Shown piece after piece: positions 22,522-37,500 of a DNA stretch of 64,000 nucleotides. The stretch is from Microglena sp. YARC. Lineage: Eukaryota; Chlorophyta; Chlorophyceae; Chlamydomonadales; Chlamydomonadaceae. Position 1 is the stretch's first letter, and each line of letters opens with the position of its first letter. Where the stretch lies: positions 4,084,265 to 4,148,264 of the forward strand of contig CM039462.1 of NCBI GenBank assembly GCA_022414725.1, given 5' to 3'. The position numbers and the translations under genes are program-made. The notes beneath the pieces are model-generated. The model saw only the letters and a list, made by a program, of their open reading frames with translations, ran no database searches and was not told where the DNA came from.

Positions 22522-25500
22522 ATGCGCAGCATGAGATCCCCCGAGCCTCTTCTTGCTTGCACGTCCATTCAATTGTTCGTCGCGCTTCTGCTGAGCGTCG
22601 GGTCTGTCGCTCACTGTAGGGAGCTGAAGCAGGAATTCGACCTGAATGCGAGAATTGCAGATGTGACGCAAAGGAGCTCTTGGAACCATAATGTGAGGAT
22701 GCTACTGCTTTGATGGACATATTACAGTCTGGTCTGGTCCCCCCCCCCCCCCCCCCCCCCCACCCTCACCCCCACTACAGCCACCCCACCCACATATCCC
22801 TCCTTCCCACCGTGGGTGTGTAGGTTGGTTGGCTTGATCAAATGGTCCATCAGCCTTCAGGCTGCTCACCCTCTGTGAGCAGCATAAACAAAAGGCTACT
22901 ATCCCACACTTCTGACAACAGAACATAACCACATGGGCGTATACTGTTAGGATGTAACTTGCTCATGCTTACAGGCACACCCCACACATGTCATTGCTTT
23001 TTGGCGGAGCCCCCCTTCTGTGGGGTGGGAGCCCCTAGAGTCACCCCGTAGTTCACATGTTGTTTGTTTGTTTGTCAGCATGTAACCCTGGCCCCAACTG
23101 CCCCCTGGCCCTTTTGTAAACCCTGGCTTCTGTCCACTGCACTTGATTCCGGTGCCACCTGTCGCCCTGATTGCCAACAATCGGCCAATTGTCTGTAACG
23201 ATTGCGACGTGCCTAATATTTGTTTGTTTTAGTCCCTCCTGTGATGTTTGGGCAAGAACCTCAACCATTTTTCGTCTACCGCTGGACTGTAACAACATAC
23301 CGCCTGTCATTTTAATCCTGCAATCCCTCGCATACTTCAGTAATCATGCATTCGGTCCATTTGATTTCACATCACATCATTTTGCATTGTCACAGACTGG
23401 CCATAGTTGACCAAAGTCAAGCCCACTCCACAACATCCAAAGGGTCTTGCAACCATCCTCCACTCAATTTCGTCAAGCTGTGGGCACATGCAAAGTCCAG
23501 TTGGGCACCAGGATCATGTTACCCATCCTTGAAACGTCCCCATACACCCTAGATCAGTAGGTGTAACATAGCCAATCACAAGCTTACGCACCCTTTATAG
23601 CAATTCATCAGATGATTTGGAATTCGATTTCTTAAAAAAGGTTGAAGGTCATACTTCCTACCTCCAATTTTGTCTGGAATTCTGAGAATTTTGAGAAGTC
23701 TGGGAAATCTGTTGTAAATTGGCCTGAAAAAGAGGTATGAAGTTTCACCTAAGAATGTCCATTCCAAATCATGCGCTGAATTTCCATAAAGCGCTCTTGT
23801 ACGCCATTCACAGCCTGGTACAACCTTTCAAACTTCCCACCAACCAAAGCCCACAGCCCACAGTTGTGTCGCTCTCTAGACTAGTCTTTCTTTCATCTCG
23901 ATATCAATCCTTTCAATAGCAATCCTTTCTCTGCACCTCTGCTCTCATTAGATTTGTCTGTTGAGAGTATGTAGTATGTACAAGGAGGGCTGAATATCCT
24001 GTGGGCTTAACACTTGGTGTTCTATGATCCGTTGTGAGTCCATCCCCCACATTCCTTTTGGGAATTCTGATTTACCTGCTGTACCCTCTCTCTTGTGCTC
24101 AATATGAACTGCCCCCAGGATCCCCCTCAATCTAACTCACGCTTGTGCCCTCTCTCTTGTGCTCAGTATGTACTGCCCCAAAGGGCTCTAGCTAAAGGGA
24201 TGACTGTTGTGGGAGACAACAGCCGAACAAAGAACTTCATGAGGAAAATGATCGAGGGTAAGGTGGTGGATTGGGATGGGGTGCGGCAAGGTGGGGTGTT
24301 GTAAGATGGGGCGATGTTGGGCGGTTGTGTGAGTGGGTGGTAGTGCTGGGTGTGGGTGTGTGTGTGTGTGGTGTGGTGGAGTGTGTTTGTGGGGTGGAAT
24401 GGGACGGCGTGTGTGTGTGTGTGTGTGTGTGTGGGCGGGGGGGGAGGGGGGGCGTGTGTGTGTGTGTCGGGGGTGGGTGAATGGCGTACAGTAGGGTGGG
24501 AGAGGTTGCGATGGCGTAGAACGTGGGGAGCCAGTTTGTGTGTGTGGGGGGGGACAGGGACGGCATGGGGTGGGGGGTGGGGGTGGGGGGGGGATGGCGT
24601 GTATGTGGGGTGGGGTTGGGGGTTGGGGTGTGTGGAGGTGTGTGGGGGGCTGCGTGGTGTGGTGCCCATCCTTCATGTCTCATGATCCCTTACATAATCT
24701 ACCTTCTGTGCATTGCTGGCAGGCAAGCCTGTGAAGTATGCCCTGCTGGGTGGCAGCATCAGCACCCAAAGGGGAGCTCCCCACGGGGACATGCAGTGGC
24801 ATGGTGTGATGCAGAAGTGGTTTGAGCTAACATTCACAGAGTGTGGACACAAGTGAGTGTGGACAGTGGAGGAGTATTGAAGTACTGGCATGGTGTGATG
24901 CATTCTCACAGATAGTGGGAAAAGGTAGGGGCTGGCAATGGAGAAGGGTTGAAGTACTGACATGGTGCAATGCAGAAGTGGTCTGATCTCACACACACCG
25001 GTAGTGGGAAAAGGTAGGGGTTGAGAAGGGGGAAGTGCTGTAGTGTTGTCAACATGTCATCTGAGTCAGCATCAGCACCCATAGGGGGGCACCACATATG
25101 GACATGCACTGGGATGGGTTGATGCAGAAGTGGCCTGAGCTCACATTCACGGAGCGTGGAAAAAGTGAGGTTTGAGAATGGGGAGGCAGTACAGTTTGTT
25201 TTTGGCTGTGCGTTGCAGCTTATATGCTGCTCCTTTACCCCACCCTTGGGCCAAACCTAAAGCTAGCTAGTGTGCCTCAAAGCTGACAGGACAGGCATTC
25301 CTAAGCAGCTGAGAGCTTTGGGCTTGACATAGGGACTGGCTAATAGAGCTGAATGGAAGCTGCCACTTGTAGCCCCATAAATGAAAAGTGATGAGCTCTA
25401 CAGTACACATTATAAGTATGACCATATATTTTATTTTCGTCCACAACCAGCAGCTTCTAGGCAGCCCCCCTAGCTTGCTACCCAGCCAAACCAAACACAG

Positions 25501-28500
25501 TCTAATCCACCTGGTTGCTGCTGTTATCACTTTCCTACACTTGCTGAAATCTTGGCGCATAGCCGGATAATAATTCAGGAGTGCCTAGAAGCTGCTGCTC
25601 GTAGCCGGAAAGAAAAACACTGCGCATGATAGACGCTGATACCACTGACATGAATGGTTGTCATACAAAATGCAACAAAAACGGAGAGGACAGAGAGACA
25701 TAAAAAACAATTTAACACCTGAAAAGGTATAATGGCAACAAATAATGAATCAAGTTAAAAAGCCAAGCCCCCCCCAGCCCTATCTCCCCTCACTCCCCTC
25801 CTCCCTGTCTGAAAGCTTCTTTCAGATTCCCAGATTTCAGCATAAGATTACATTCGCAAGAATGGACACCAGAAATGAACCCCAACCAGTTCGTTACTGT
25901 TTCTCACTCCCCCCTCCCCCCCTCCCTGTCTGTGAACTTCTTTCAGATTCCCAGATCTCAGCGTAAGATTACATTCGCCAGAATGGACAAATGAACTTCA
26001 CACATGCAATGACAACCAGTTTGTCACAGCCTGCAACATGGCTATTGGATCCTCCGGCGCCATCTTTGCAGAGAAGTGTCTTGCTCAGAAGGTATGCACA
26101 CCTTTTCTCTTTTGGGCTATTTATTTTGGGGTTGTGCACACTATTGATGGTACACACACTTTGTTTTGTCTTCACAGTCTACACCATGTTCATTGCCTCC
26201 TCTGGCGCCATCTCTGCTGATAAGTGTATTGCTCAGATGGTACACATATCTATCGTTGTGTTTATGCATTCAAATTTTTGCTGGAAAGGTTATTGCTCAA
26301 AAAGTATGAACTCCTGTTCTCTTTTGTGCTATTTATTTATCTATTTATTTGTTAGGGTTATGCACACCATATCTTTCTTTGTCACGGTCTACAACATGGC
26401 CATTGGCAGCTATCTTTGCTAATAAGTGTATTGCTCATTAGGTATGCACACCTTATATTTTGGGGGCAGTTCTTTTGGGGGTTATGTACACTATTAATGC
26501 TAGGCACACTGTTTTTTTCTGGGGTTAATACGTATGTTAACGTGCATATTTTCTTCTGATGAAAGGTAATGAAAACTTCGTGGGGCAGGACTGGGGCATT
26601 GCTTTCCTTTTCAGCTACAACAGTAGCTTCTAGGCAGCTCCTCTGACAGGCTCCTCTGCCAAACATAATGCAATTCAGTGCATCTTGAAGCTGACAACAT
26701 CAGCTGTCCATAACTGCTGCGTTGTTTTGGTGTAGCTCAGTGGCTGGCTCATAGAGCTGCCTAGAAGCTGCTGATACAAGTTTAAACAAAAAAACCTGGA
26801 TGGAGGGCATGATCTTATTGTCGTAGTGCAACAAAGACTGTGGAGCAGGCTGGTTCAAGGGTACTTCAGAATCTACGTTTCATGTCCCCAATCTACGTTT
26901 CATGAGCCAAGATCTACATATCAAACAGAACAACCCCTCCACAGTATGCATTTTGAAATTGAAAACCTAACGTTTTGAAAAATCCTTGTGTGATGATGAT
27001 AATGGTGATGGTTACGTTCTCTTCGTGCCCTGTTGGACTCCAAATGTGTAGACTCAAGTTGCGTTCAGTTCATCAATCGTTTTTATTTTTAGCCCTTTTT
27101 GTCACGGTTAGGCAAGTCCCTTCGACCTATTTGACCTACCCCTGGGCTATAACATACATACACACAGACAGACTAACTCCAAATGTGAAGAGACCGCACA
27201 TGTGTTCAGACCAGATTACCGCCCTCAATGAAGCAGACAAATTGGGCCTTATTTGCAGTGATTTTTTTAAGGATTTGATCACTAACTCAAATAATCGTGC
27301 TGCACGATTCCCAGGTCTGGAGTTTGAGGAGATGGAAACATTAATAATCGCTCAGCGCGATTTTGCTTACATTCTGGGCCGAGGAATAAACAAAATAATC
27401 GTGCACACTTATAAACAAGGTTTGAGCCACTCATTCAGCGTTTGTCGATACCTCGTGGCTCAACCCGTCGCCCAAAATCTACGTACCCAGAGTTTCAGTT
27501 GCAGATGTCAAATCGATAACAGCTTCTGGCGGGGGCGGGGGAAGAGAGCACCGCTCTACTGGGCGACCTAGGCGAGTGGGCTCCACAACCATGACGGAGC
27601 CTGTGATGGTCTTCCATCTCCCGGGAGGAGGCTTGTTCGTTAGAGCAGTAGGCTTGCGGCCTACCTTGCCCTTGGCTTTGTCCTTATTCGGGACCATTCA
27701 GCTTGCTCCATCGATCGGGTCAAAGCGTTTGAAGCTCGAAACAATAACCGCAGCAGTTCTTCGACGCATAACAGACCTGAAACCACAGGCCGTTACTTTC
27801 GTTTGAACGGTGAGTGGCGTGTGGAGTCCACAGTTGCTGTGGAGCCGTGTGGACCTAACTAACCTGACGTGTCAGGGACTGTCAGCCTGTGCCAAGGCCA
27901 ACCAATTCCAAAACGATGCCAACAAAGTAGCTGCACGTTGCCCGAGCCAACCGTCTGCGACGTCTGAAACATTAAAAAGCGTGCGGCGCGATGCCTCACC
28001 CAAGCCATCGGTCGGTCGGAAACATTAAGTATCGTGCATGCACGATGCTTCACCCAACGTTTCAGAATTCGAAAACATTAACCAGACCTGAGAAAACGAT
28101 GGACCGATTCTCAAATAACATTAAAATCGTGCAAAAAACGATTAATCGTGCCTAAAAAAAATCACTGCTTATTTGGCTTTGTGTAAGGCCCCCTTGTAAA
28201 GGCTGCTTTCGTGGTCCAGCCCCACTGTTTAATTATAGACGCTTCAACCCACGGTTACACCGGTCGCACCAGGAGGTGCCGATTATACCTAAGGATTCGG
28301 CGTCGACCTAGGCCTCTGGCCCACGCCAATCAACTGAGGCCTTCATCCCACCTCACCTGCGCTTAAACTTGTCACATGGGCCGGTCAACTCAGGTTGATA
28401 AGAGCAGCCAGGTTTATTTCTACTCAAGCACAGGAAGCATAGTGCTTGGAATTTCAGATGCGCTGAATCCTCCTTGGTTACACATTGTTTTCTTCATACC

Positions 28501-31500
28501 GGTATAACTTGTTAATATTTTTCTTTCACTGCCGAGGGTGGCAAGCAAGTTGAAGTTCACAATGAGTTTCACTCCCCCCCTCACTTTGTAATTCAGATCC
28601 CCAAGGACGTGGACTTAGTCATACTGGAGTACACCATGAACAGCCTGGATCCAGCTTCCCAGGTAAGTGGGTTTGCTAATTTAAAAACAAAACTGGCCTA
28701 CAGATATATGAAGAAAAAGACTGCGAGCACCACTCTCAAGAATTGGAAGACTTTAGCAGGGCTAGAAAGCTGATTACTATACTTAATTTTGCTCCATTGT
28801 TTCCCCCCTTGCTTGCTTTGGGTTGTGTGCTCACTTCTGTGTTGTTTCCCACTTTGTGTAGGTCCCAAACATCGGCAGGCTTACCACACTCCTGCCCAAC
28901 CTTATATTGGGCTTGGTGCTGTGTGGCTCCCCCCTTTGTGGCTTCCCTCCCCTCCCCTTCTGCCCCCCCCCCCCCCCCCCCCCCTTCGTAGTGCAGATCA
29001 CTGACTTGTACGACCCACGCACTTAGGGTTGCTTTTCCCCTTGCACATGCCATTATTAACATCGGCAGGCTTACCACCCTCCCGCACAACCACTCCATCC
29101 AATATTGTTGTGATCAGTGCTTTGCTGCTTCCCCCTGGCATAGTTCATTATTAACACAGAGAGGCTTACCCCCTTCCCACTCATCCACCATTACTCCAAC
29201 CAATCGTGTTATGTGTTCAGTGCTGTGTTGCTTCCCCTTTCTTGTTTCCCCCTTGATTGCTTTGCTCTGTAGTTTCCTCCTTGTAGTGTGCTCAATGATG
29301 TGTTGCTTCCCCACCTGCATAGGCCATTATTAGCAATGGTAGGTTTACTACCCGCCCACTCATCCACCACTAGTCTAACCAAACTTGTTATGTGCTAAAT
29401 GCTCTTTTGCTTCCATCTTTGCATAGGCCATTGTAAACATAGAGAGGCGATCACTGGAGCGTCTCATGAGAAAGGTACGGTGCTGTCGGTTGCTGCGTAG
29501 AAGGTAGTTGAGGTGGTTTTGAGGTGGTTGGATGTGGGTTTAGGGTTGATGTTCATGCACACCGTCACTGGATGCTGCATATAAGGTAGTTGGGGTGGTT
29601 TGATGTGGGTTTAGGGTTGATGCTCATGCACACTGTCACTGGAAAGCCTGCAAAGCCCGCAAAAAACAAAAACTAACTCAACAAAGACAAACTAAACCAA
29701 ACAATTCATAACTAACCCAACTAACGTGGTGTAGGTTATGTTGCTGCCTACCAAGCCAGCGCAGATGACCATACACGCTGTTTCTGGGTGGATCGTCAAG
29801 CCTCCCTCTCCACTCGCCCCCCCCTCCCCCCTCCCTTCCCTCCTGGCGTTTTCCCAATCAATACCGACTGATCAATTAACCTAACCAATTACCTAACCAA
29901 TACCCGACTGAAGCTGACGCGATGGAGATAGTGACTCGAATACACTGATCCGACTGATCCAATAACCTAATACCCGACTGATCCAATTAACCTAACCAAT
30001 ACCCGACTGATCCAATTAACCTAACTGAAGACTGATCCAATTAACCCCCGACTGATCCAATTAACCTAACCAATACCCGACTGATCCAATTAACCTAACC
30101 TACTGATCCAATAACCGCGATGATCCAATTAACCTAACCAATACCCGACTGATCCAATTAACCTAACCAATATAACCTGACTGATCCAATTAACCTAACC
30201 AATACCCGACTGATCCAAGTAACCTAACCATCCATACCTGAACCAATACATGACTGATCCAATTAACCAACCAATACCCGACTGATCCAATTAACCTAAC
30301 CAATTGAAATTAACCTAACCAATACCCGACTGATCCAATTAACCTAACCAATACCCGACTGATCTAATTAACCTAACCAATCCCGACTGATCCAATTAAA
30401 CCTAACCAATACCCGACTGATCCAATTAACCTAACCAATACCCGACTGATCCAATTAACCTAACCAATACCCGACTGATCCAATTAACCTAACCAATACC
30501 CGACTGATCCAATTAACTAACAATACCCGACTGATCTAATTAACCTAACCAATACCCGACTGATCCAATTAACCTAACCAATACCCGACTGATCCAATAA
30601 CCTAACCAATACCCGACTGATCCAATTAACCTAACCAATACCCGACTGATCCAATTAACCTAACCATACCCGACTGATTCCAATTAACCTAACCAATACC
30701 TGACTGATCCAATTAACCTAACCAATACCCGACTGATCCAATTAACCTAACCAATACCCGACTGATCCAATTAACCTAACCAATACCCGACTGATCCAAT
30801 TAACCTAACCAATACCCGACTGATCCAATTAACCTACCAATACCCGACTGATCCAATTAACCTAACCAATACCCGACTGATCCAATTAACCTAACAATAC
30901 CCGACTGATCTCAATTAACCTAACCAATAACCCGACTGATCCAATTAACCTAACCAATACCCGACTGATCCAATTAACCTAACCAATACCGACTGATCCA
31001 ATTAACCTAACCAATACCCGACTCGATCCAATTAACCTAACCAATACCCGACTGATCCAATTAACCTAACCAATACCCGACTGATCCAATTAACCTAACC
31101 AATACCCGACTGATCCAATTAACCTAACCAATACCCGACTGATCCAATTAACCTAACCAATACCTGACTGATCCAATTAACCTAACCAATACCCGACTGA
31201 TCCAAATTAACCTAACCATACCCGGATCCAATTAAACCTAACCAATACCCGACTGATCCAATTAACCTAACCAATACCCGACTGATCCAATTAACCTAAC
31301 CAATACCCGACTGATCCAATTATCCTAACCAATACCCGACTGATCCAATTAACCTAACCAAATACCCGACTGATCCAATTACCAATAACCTTAACCAATA
31401 CCCGACTTATCCAATTAACCTAACCAATACCCACCAACTACCCGACCTAACAATACCCGACTGATCCAATAACCTAACCAATACCCGACTGATCCAATTA

Positions 31501-34500
31501 ACCTAACCAATACCCGACTGATCCAATTAACCTAACCAATACCCGACTTGATCCAATTAACCTAACCAATACCCGACCTGATCCAATTAACCTAACGCAC
31601 TATACCCGACTGATCCAATTAACCTAACCAATAGCCCGACTGAATCCAATAACCTAACCAATACCTCGACTGATCCAATTAACCTAACCCCAATACCCGA
31701 CTGATCCAATTAACCTAACCAATACCCGACTGATCCAATTAACCTAACCAATACCCGACTGATCCAATTAACCTAACCAATACCCGACTGATCCAATTAA
31801 CCTAACCAATACCGAAATACTGATACAATTAACCTAACCAATACCAATACCCCAATACCCGACTGATCCAATTAACCTAACCAATACCGACTGATCCAAT
31901 TAACCTAACCAATACCCGACTGATCCAATTAACCTAACCAATACCCGACTGATCCAATTAACCTAACCAATACCCGACTGATCCAATTAACCTAACCAAT
32001 ACCCGACTGATCCAATTAACCTAACCAATACCCGACTGATTCCAATTAACCTAACCAATACCCGACTGATCCAATTAACCTAACCAATACCCGACTGATC
32101 CAATTAACCTAACCAATACCCGACTGATCCAATTAACCTAACCAATACCCGACTGATCCAATTAACCTAACCAATACCCGACTGATCCAATTACCTAACC
32201 CCATACCCGACTGATCCCAATTAACTAACCAATACCCGACTGATCCAATTAACCTAACCAATACCCGACTGATCCAATTAACCTAAACCAATACCCGACT
32301 GATCCAATTAACCTAACCAATACCACGACTGATCCAATTAACCTAACCAATAACCCGACTGATCCAATTAACCTAACCAATACCCGACTGATCCAATTAA
32401 CCCCCGACTGATCCAATTAACCTAACCAATACCCGACTGATCCAATTAACCTAACCAATACCCGCCAACTAACCTAACCAATACCCGACTGATCCAATTA
32501 ACCTAACCAATACCCGACCGACTGGATCCAATTAACCTAACCAATACCCGACTGATCCAACTAACCTAACCAATACCCGACTGATCCAATTAACCTAACC
32601 AATACCCGACGGATCCAATTAACCTAACCAATACCCGACTGATCCAATTAACCTAACCAATACCCGACTGATCCAATTAACCTAACCAATACCCGACTGA
32701 TCCAATTAACCTAACCAATACCCGACGATCCAATTAACCTAACCAATACCCGACTGATCCAATTAAACCTAACCAATACCCGACTGATCCAATTAACCTA
32801 ACCAATACCCGACCTTGATCCAATTAACCTAACCAATACCTGACTGATCCAATTAACCTAACCAATACCTGACTGATCCAATTAACCTAACCAATACCTT
32901 ACTGATCCAATTAACCTAACCAATACCCGACTGGATCCAATTAACCTAACCAATACTGACCGACTGATCCAATTAACCTAACCAATACCTGACTGATCCA
33001 ATTAACCTAACCAATACCCGACTGATCCAATTAACCTAACCAATACCCGACTGATCCAATTAACCTAACCAATACCCGACTGATCCAATTAACCTAACCA
33101 ATACGCCGACTGATCCAATTAACCTAACCAATACCCGACTGATCCAATTAACCTAACCAATACCCGACTGATCTAACCTAACCGATCCAATTAACCTAAC
33201 CAATACCCGACTGATCCAATTAACCTAACCAATACCCGACGGATCCAATTAACCTAACCAAACCCAATAACGACTGATCCAATTAAAACCTAACCAATAA
33301 CCTGACTGATCCAATTAACCTAACCAATACCTGACTGATCCAATTAACCTAACCAATACCCGACTGATCCAATTAACCTAACCAATACCCGACTGATCCA
33401 ATTAACCTAACCCAATACCCCGACGGATCCAATTAACCTAACCAATACCCGACTGATCCAATTAACCTAACCAATACCCGACTGATCCAATTAACCTAAC
33501 CAATACCCGACGGATCCAATTAACCTAACCAATACCTGACTGATCCAATTAACCTAACCAATACCTGACTGATCCAATTAACCTAACCAATACCTGACTG
33601 ATCCAATTAACCTAACCAATACCCGACTGATCCAATTAACCTAACCAATACCCGACTGATCCAATTAAACCTAACCAATACCCGACTGATCCAATTAAAC
33701 CTAACCAATACCCGACTGATCCAATTAACCTAACCAATACCCGACTGATCCAATTAAACCTAACCAATACCCGACTGATCCAATTAACTAACCAATACCC
33801 GACTGATCTAATTAACCTAACCAATACCTGACTGATCCAATTAACCTAACCAATACCCGACTGATCCAATTAACCTAACCAATACCCGACTGATCCAATT
33901 AACCTAACCAATACCCGACTGATCCAATTAAACCTAACCAATACCCGACTGATCCAATTAACCGAACCAATACCGACTGATCCAATTAACCTAACCAATA
34001 CCCGACTGATCCAATTAAAACCTAACCAATACCACGACTGATCCAATTAACCTAACCAATAACCCGACTGATCCAACTTAACCTAAACCAATACCCGACT
34101 GATCCAATTAACTAACCAATACCCGACTGATCCAATTAACCTAACCAATACCCGACTGATCCAATTAACCTAACCAATACCCTGACTGATCCAATTAACC
34201 TAACCAATACCCGACTGATCCAATTAACCTAACTAAATACCCGACTGATCCAATTAACCTAACCAATACCCGACTGATCCAATTAACCTAACCAATACCG
34301 ACTGATCCAATTAAACCTAACCAATACCCGACTGATCCAATTAACCTAACCAATACCCGACTGATCCAATTAACCTAACCAATACCCGACTGATCCAATT
34401 AACCTAACCAATACCCGACTGATCCAACTAACCTAACCAATACCCGACTGATCCAATTAACCTAACCAATACCCGACTGATCCAATTAACCTAACCAATA

Positions 34501-37500
34501 CCCGACTGATCCAATTAACCTAACCAATACCCGACTGATCCAATTAACCTAACCAATACCTGACTGATCCAATTAACCTAACCAATACCCGACTGATCCA
34601 ATTAACCTAACCAATACCCGACTGATCCAATTAACCTAACCAATACCCGACTGATCCAATTAACCTAACCAATACCCGACTGATCCAATTAACCTAACCA
34701 ATACCTGACTGATCCAATTAACCTAACCAATACCCGACTGATCCAATTAACCTAACCAATACCCGACTGATTCCAATTAACCTAACCAATACCCGACGAT
34801 CCAATAACCTAACCAATACCTGACTGATCAATTAACCTAACCAATACCCGACTGATCCAATTAACCTAACCAATACCTGACTGATCCAAATTAACCTAAC
34901 CAATACCCGACTGATTCCAATTAACCTAACCAATACCCGACTGATCCAAATTAACCTAACCAATACCCGACTGATCCAATTAACCTAACCAATACCCGAC
35001 TGATCCAATTAACCTAACCAATACCGACGACTGATCCAATTAACCAATACCCGACTGATCAATTAACCCCTGACTGATGATCCAATTAACCTAACCAATA
35101 CCCGACTGATCCAATTAACCTAACCAATACCCGACTGATCCAATTAAACCTAACCACCATACCCCGACTGATCCAATTAACCTAACCAATACCCCGACTG
35201 ATCCAATTAACCTAACCAATACCTAACCAATACCCGACTGATCCAATTAACCTAACCAATACCCGACTGATCCAATTAACCCTAACCAATACCCGACTGA
35301 TCCAATTAACCTAACCAATACCCGACTGATCCAATTAACCTAACCAATACCCGACTGATCCAATTAACCTAACCAATACCCGACTGATCCAATTAACCGA
35401 ACCAATACCCGACTGATCCAATTAACCTAACCAATACCCGACAGATCCAATTAACCTAACCAATACCCGACTGATCCAATTAACCTAACCAATACCCGAC
35501 TGATCCAATTAACCTAACCAAAACCCGACGGATCCAACTAACCTAACCAATACAGACTGATTCAATTAACCTAACCAATACCTGACTGATCCAATTAACC
35601 TAACCAATACCCGACTGATCCAATTAACCTAACCAATACCCGACTGATCCAATTAACCTAACCAATACCCGACGGATCCAATTAACCTAACCAATACCCG
35701 ACCGATCCAATTAACCTAACCAATACCCGACTGATCCAATTAACCTAACCAATACCCGACTGATCCAATTAACCTAACCAATACCTGACTGATCCAATTA
35801 ACCTAACCAATACCCGACTGATCCAATTAACCTAACCAATACCCGACTGATCCAATTAACCTAACCAATACTGACTGATCCAATTAACCTAACCAATACC
35901 CGACTGATCCAATTAACCTAACCAATACCCGACTGATCCAATTAACCTAACCAATACCCGACTGATCCAATTAACCTAACCAATACCTGACTGATCCAAT
36001 TAACCTAACCAATACCTGACTGATCCAATTAACCTAACCAATACCCGACGGATCCAATTAACCTAACCAATACCCGACTGATCCAATTAACCTAACCAAT
36101 ACCCGACTGATCCAATTAACCTAACCAATACCCGACTGATCCAATTAACCTAAACCAAATACGACTGATCCAATTAACCCTAACCAATACCCGACTGATC
36201 CAATTAACCTAACCAATACCCGACTGATCCAATTAACCTAACCAATACCCGACTGATCCAATTAACCTAACCAATACCGACTGATCCAACTAACCTAACC
36301 AATACTGACTGATCAATTAACCTAACCAATACCCGACTGATCCAATTAACCTAACCAATACCCGACTGATCCAATTAACCTAAACCAATACCCGACTGAT
36401 CCAATTAACCTAACCAATACCCGACTGATCCAATTAACCTAACCAATACCCGACTGATCCAATTAACCTAACCAATACCCGACTGATCCAATTAACCTAA
36501 CCAATACCGACTGATCCAATTAACCTAACCAATACCCGACTGATCCAATTAACCTAACCAATACCCGACTGATCCAATTAACCCCAATACCACTTAACGA
36601 TCCAATTAACCTAACCAATACCCGACTGATCCAATTAACCTAACCAATACCCGACGATCCAATTAACCTAACCAATACCCGACTGATCCAATTAACCTAA
36701 CCAATACCGACTGATCCAATTAACCTAACCAATACCCGACTGATCCAATTAACCTAACCAATACCTGACGACTGATCCAATTAACCTAACCAATACCGAC
36801 TGATCCAATTAACCTAACCAATACCCGACTGATCCAATTAACCTAACCAATACCCGACTGATCCAATTAACCTAACCAATACCGACTGATCCAATTAACC
36901 TAACCAATACCCGACTGATCCATAACCTAACCAATACTGACTGATCCAATTAACCTAACCAATACCCGACTGATCCAATTAACCTAACCAATTACCCGAC
37001 TGATCCAATTAACCTAACCAATACCTGACTGATCCAATTAACCTAACCAATACCGACTGATCCAATTAACCTAACCAATACCCGACTGATCCAATAACCC
37101 AATAACCAATACTGACTGATCCAATTAACCTAACCAATACCCGAACTGATCCAATTAAACCTAACCAATACCCGACTGAATCCAATTAACCTAACCAATA
37201 CCCGACTGATCCAATTAACCTAACCAATACCCGAACTGATCCAATTAACCTAACCAATACCCGACCCAATTAACCTAACCAATACCCGACGATCCAATTA
37301 ACCTAACAATACCGACTGATCCAATTAACCTAACCAATACCGACTGATCCAATTAACCTAACCAATACCCGACTGATCCAATTAACCTAACCAAATACCC
37401 GACTGATCCAATTAACCTAACCATACCGACTGATCCAATTAACCTAACCAATACCCGACTGATCCAATTAAACCTAACCAATATACCCGACTGATCAATT

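Noticed and set aside
23576..23767. Reverse ORF considered as an upstream exon of the rhomboid gene.
   Set aside because: The rhomboid model already has an ATG exon (19544) with matching phase, and this ORF has no recognisable domain or splice partner.
24163..24683. Long His/Thr/Pro reverse frames.
   Set aside because: They come from a GT/G-rich intron read in three frames.
26975..27571. 198-codon plus-strand ORF.
   Set aside because: It runs across the left boundary and TSD of the hAT-like element at 27256, so it is a chance fusion. No domain seen.
33636..33824. Open frame with repeated YWLVxxISRVLVR peptide.
   Set aside because: Pure by-product of the 29-bp repeat read on the minus strand.
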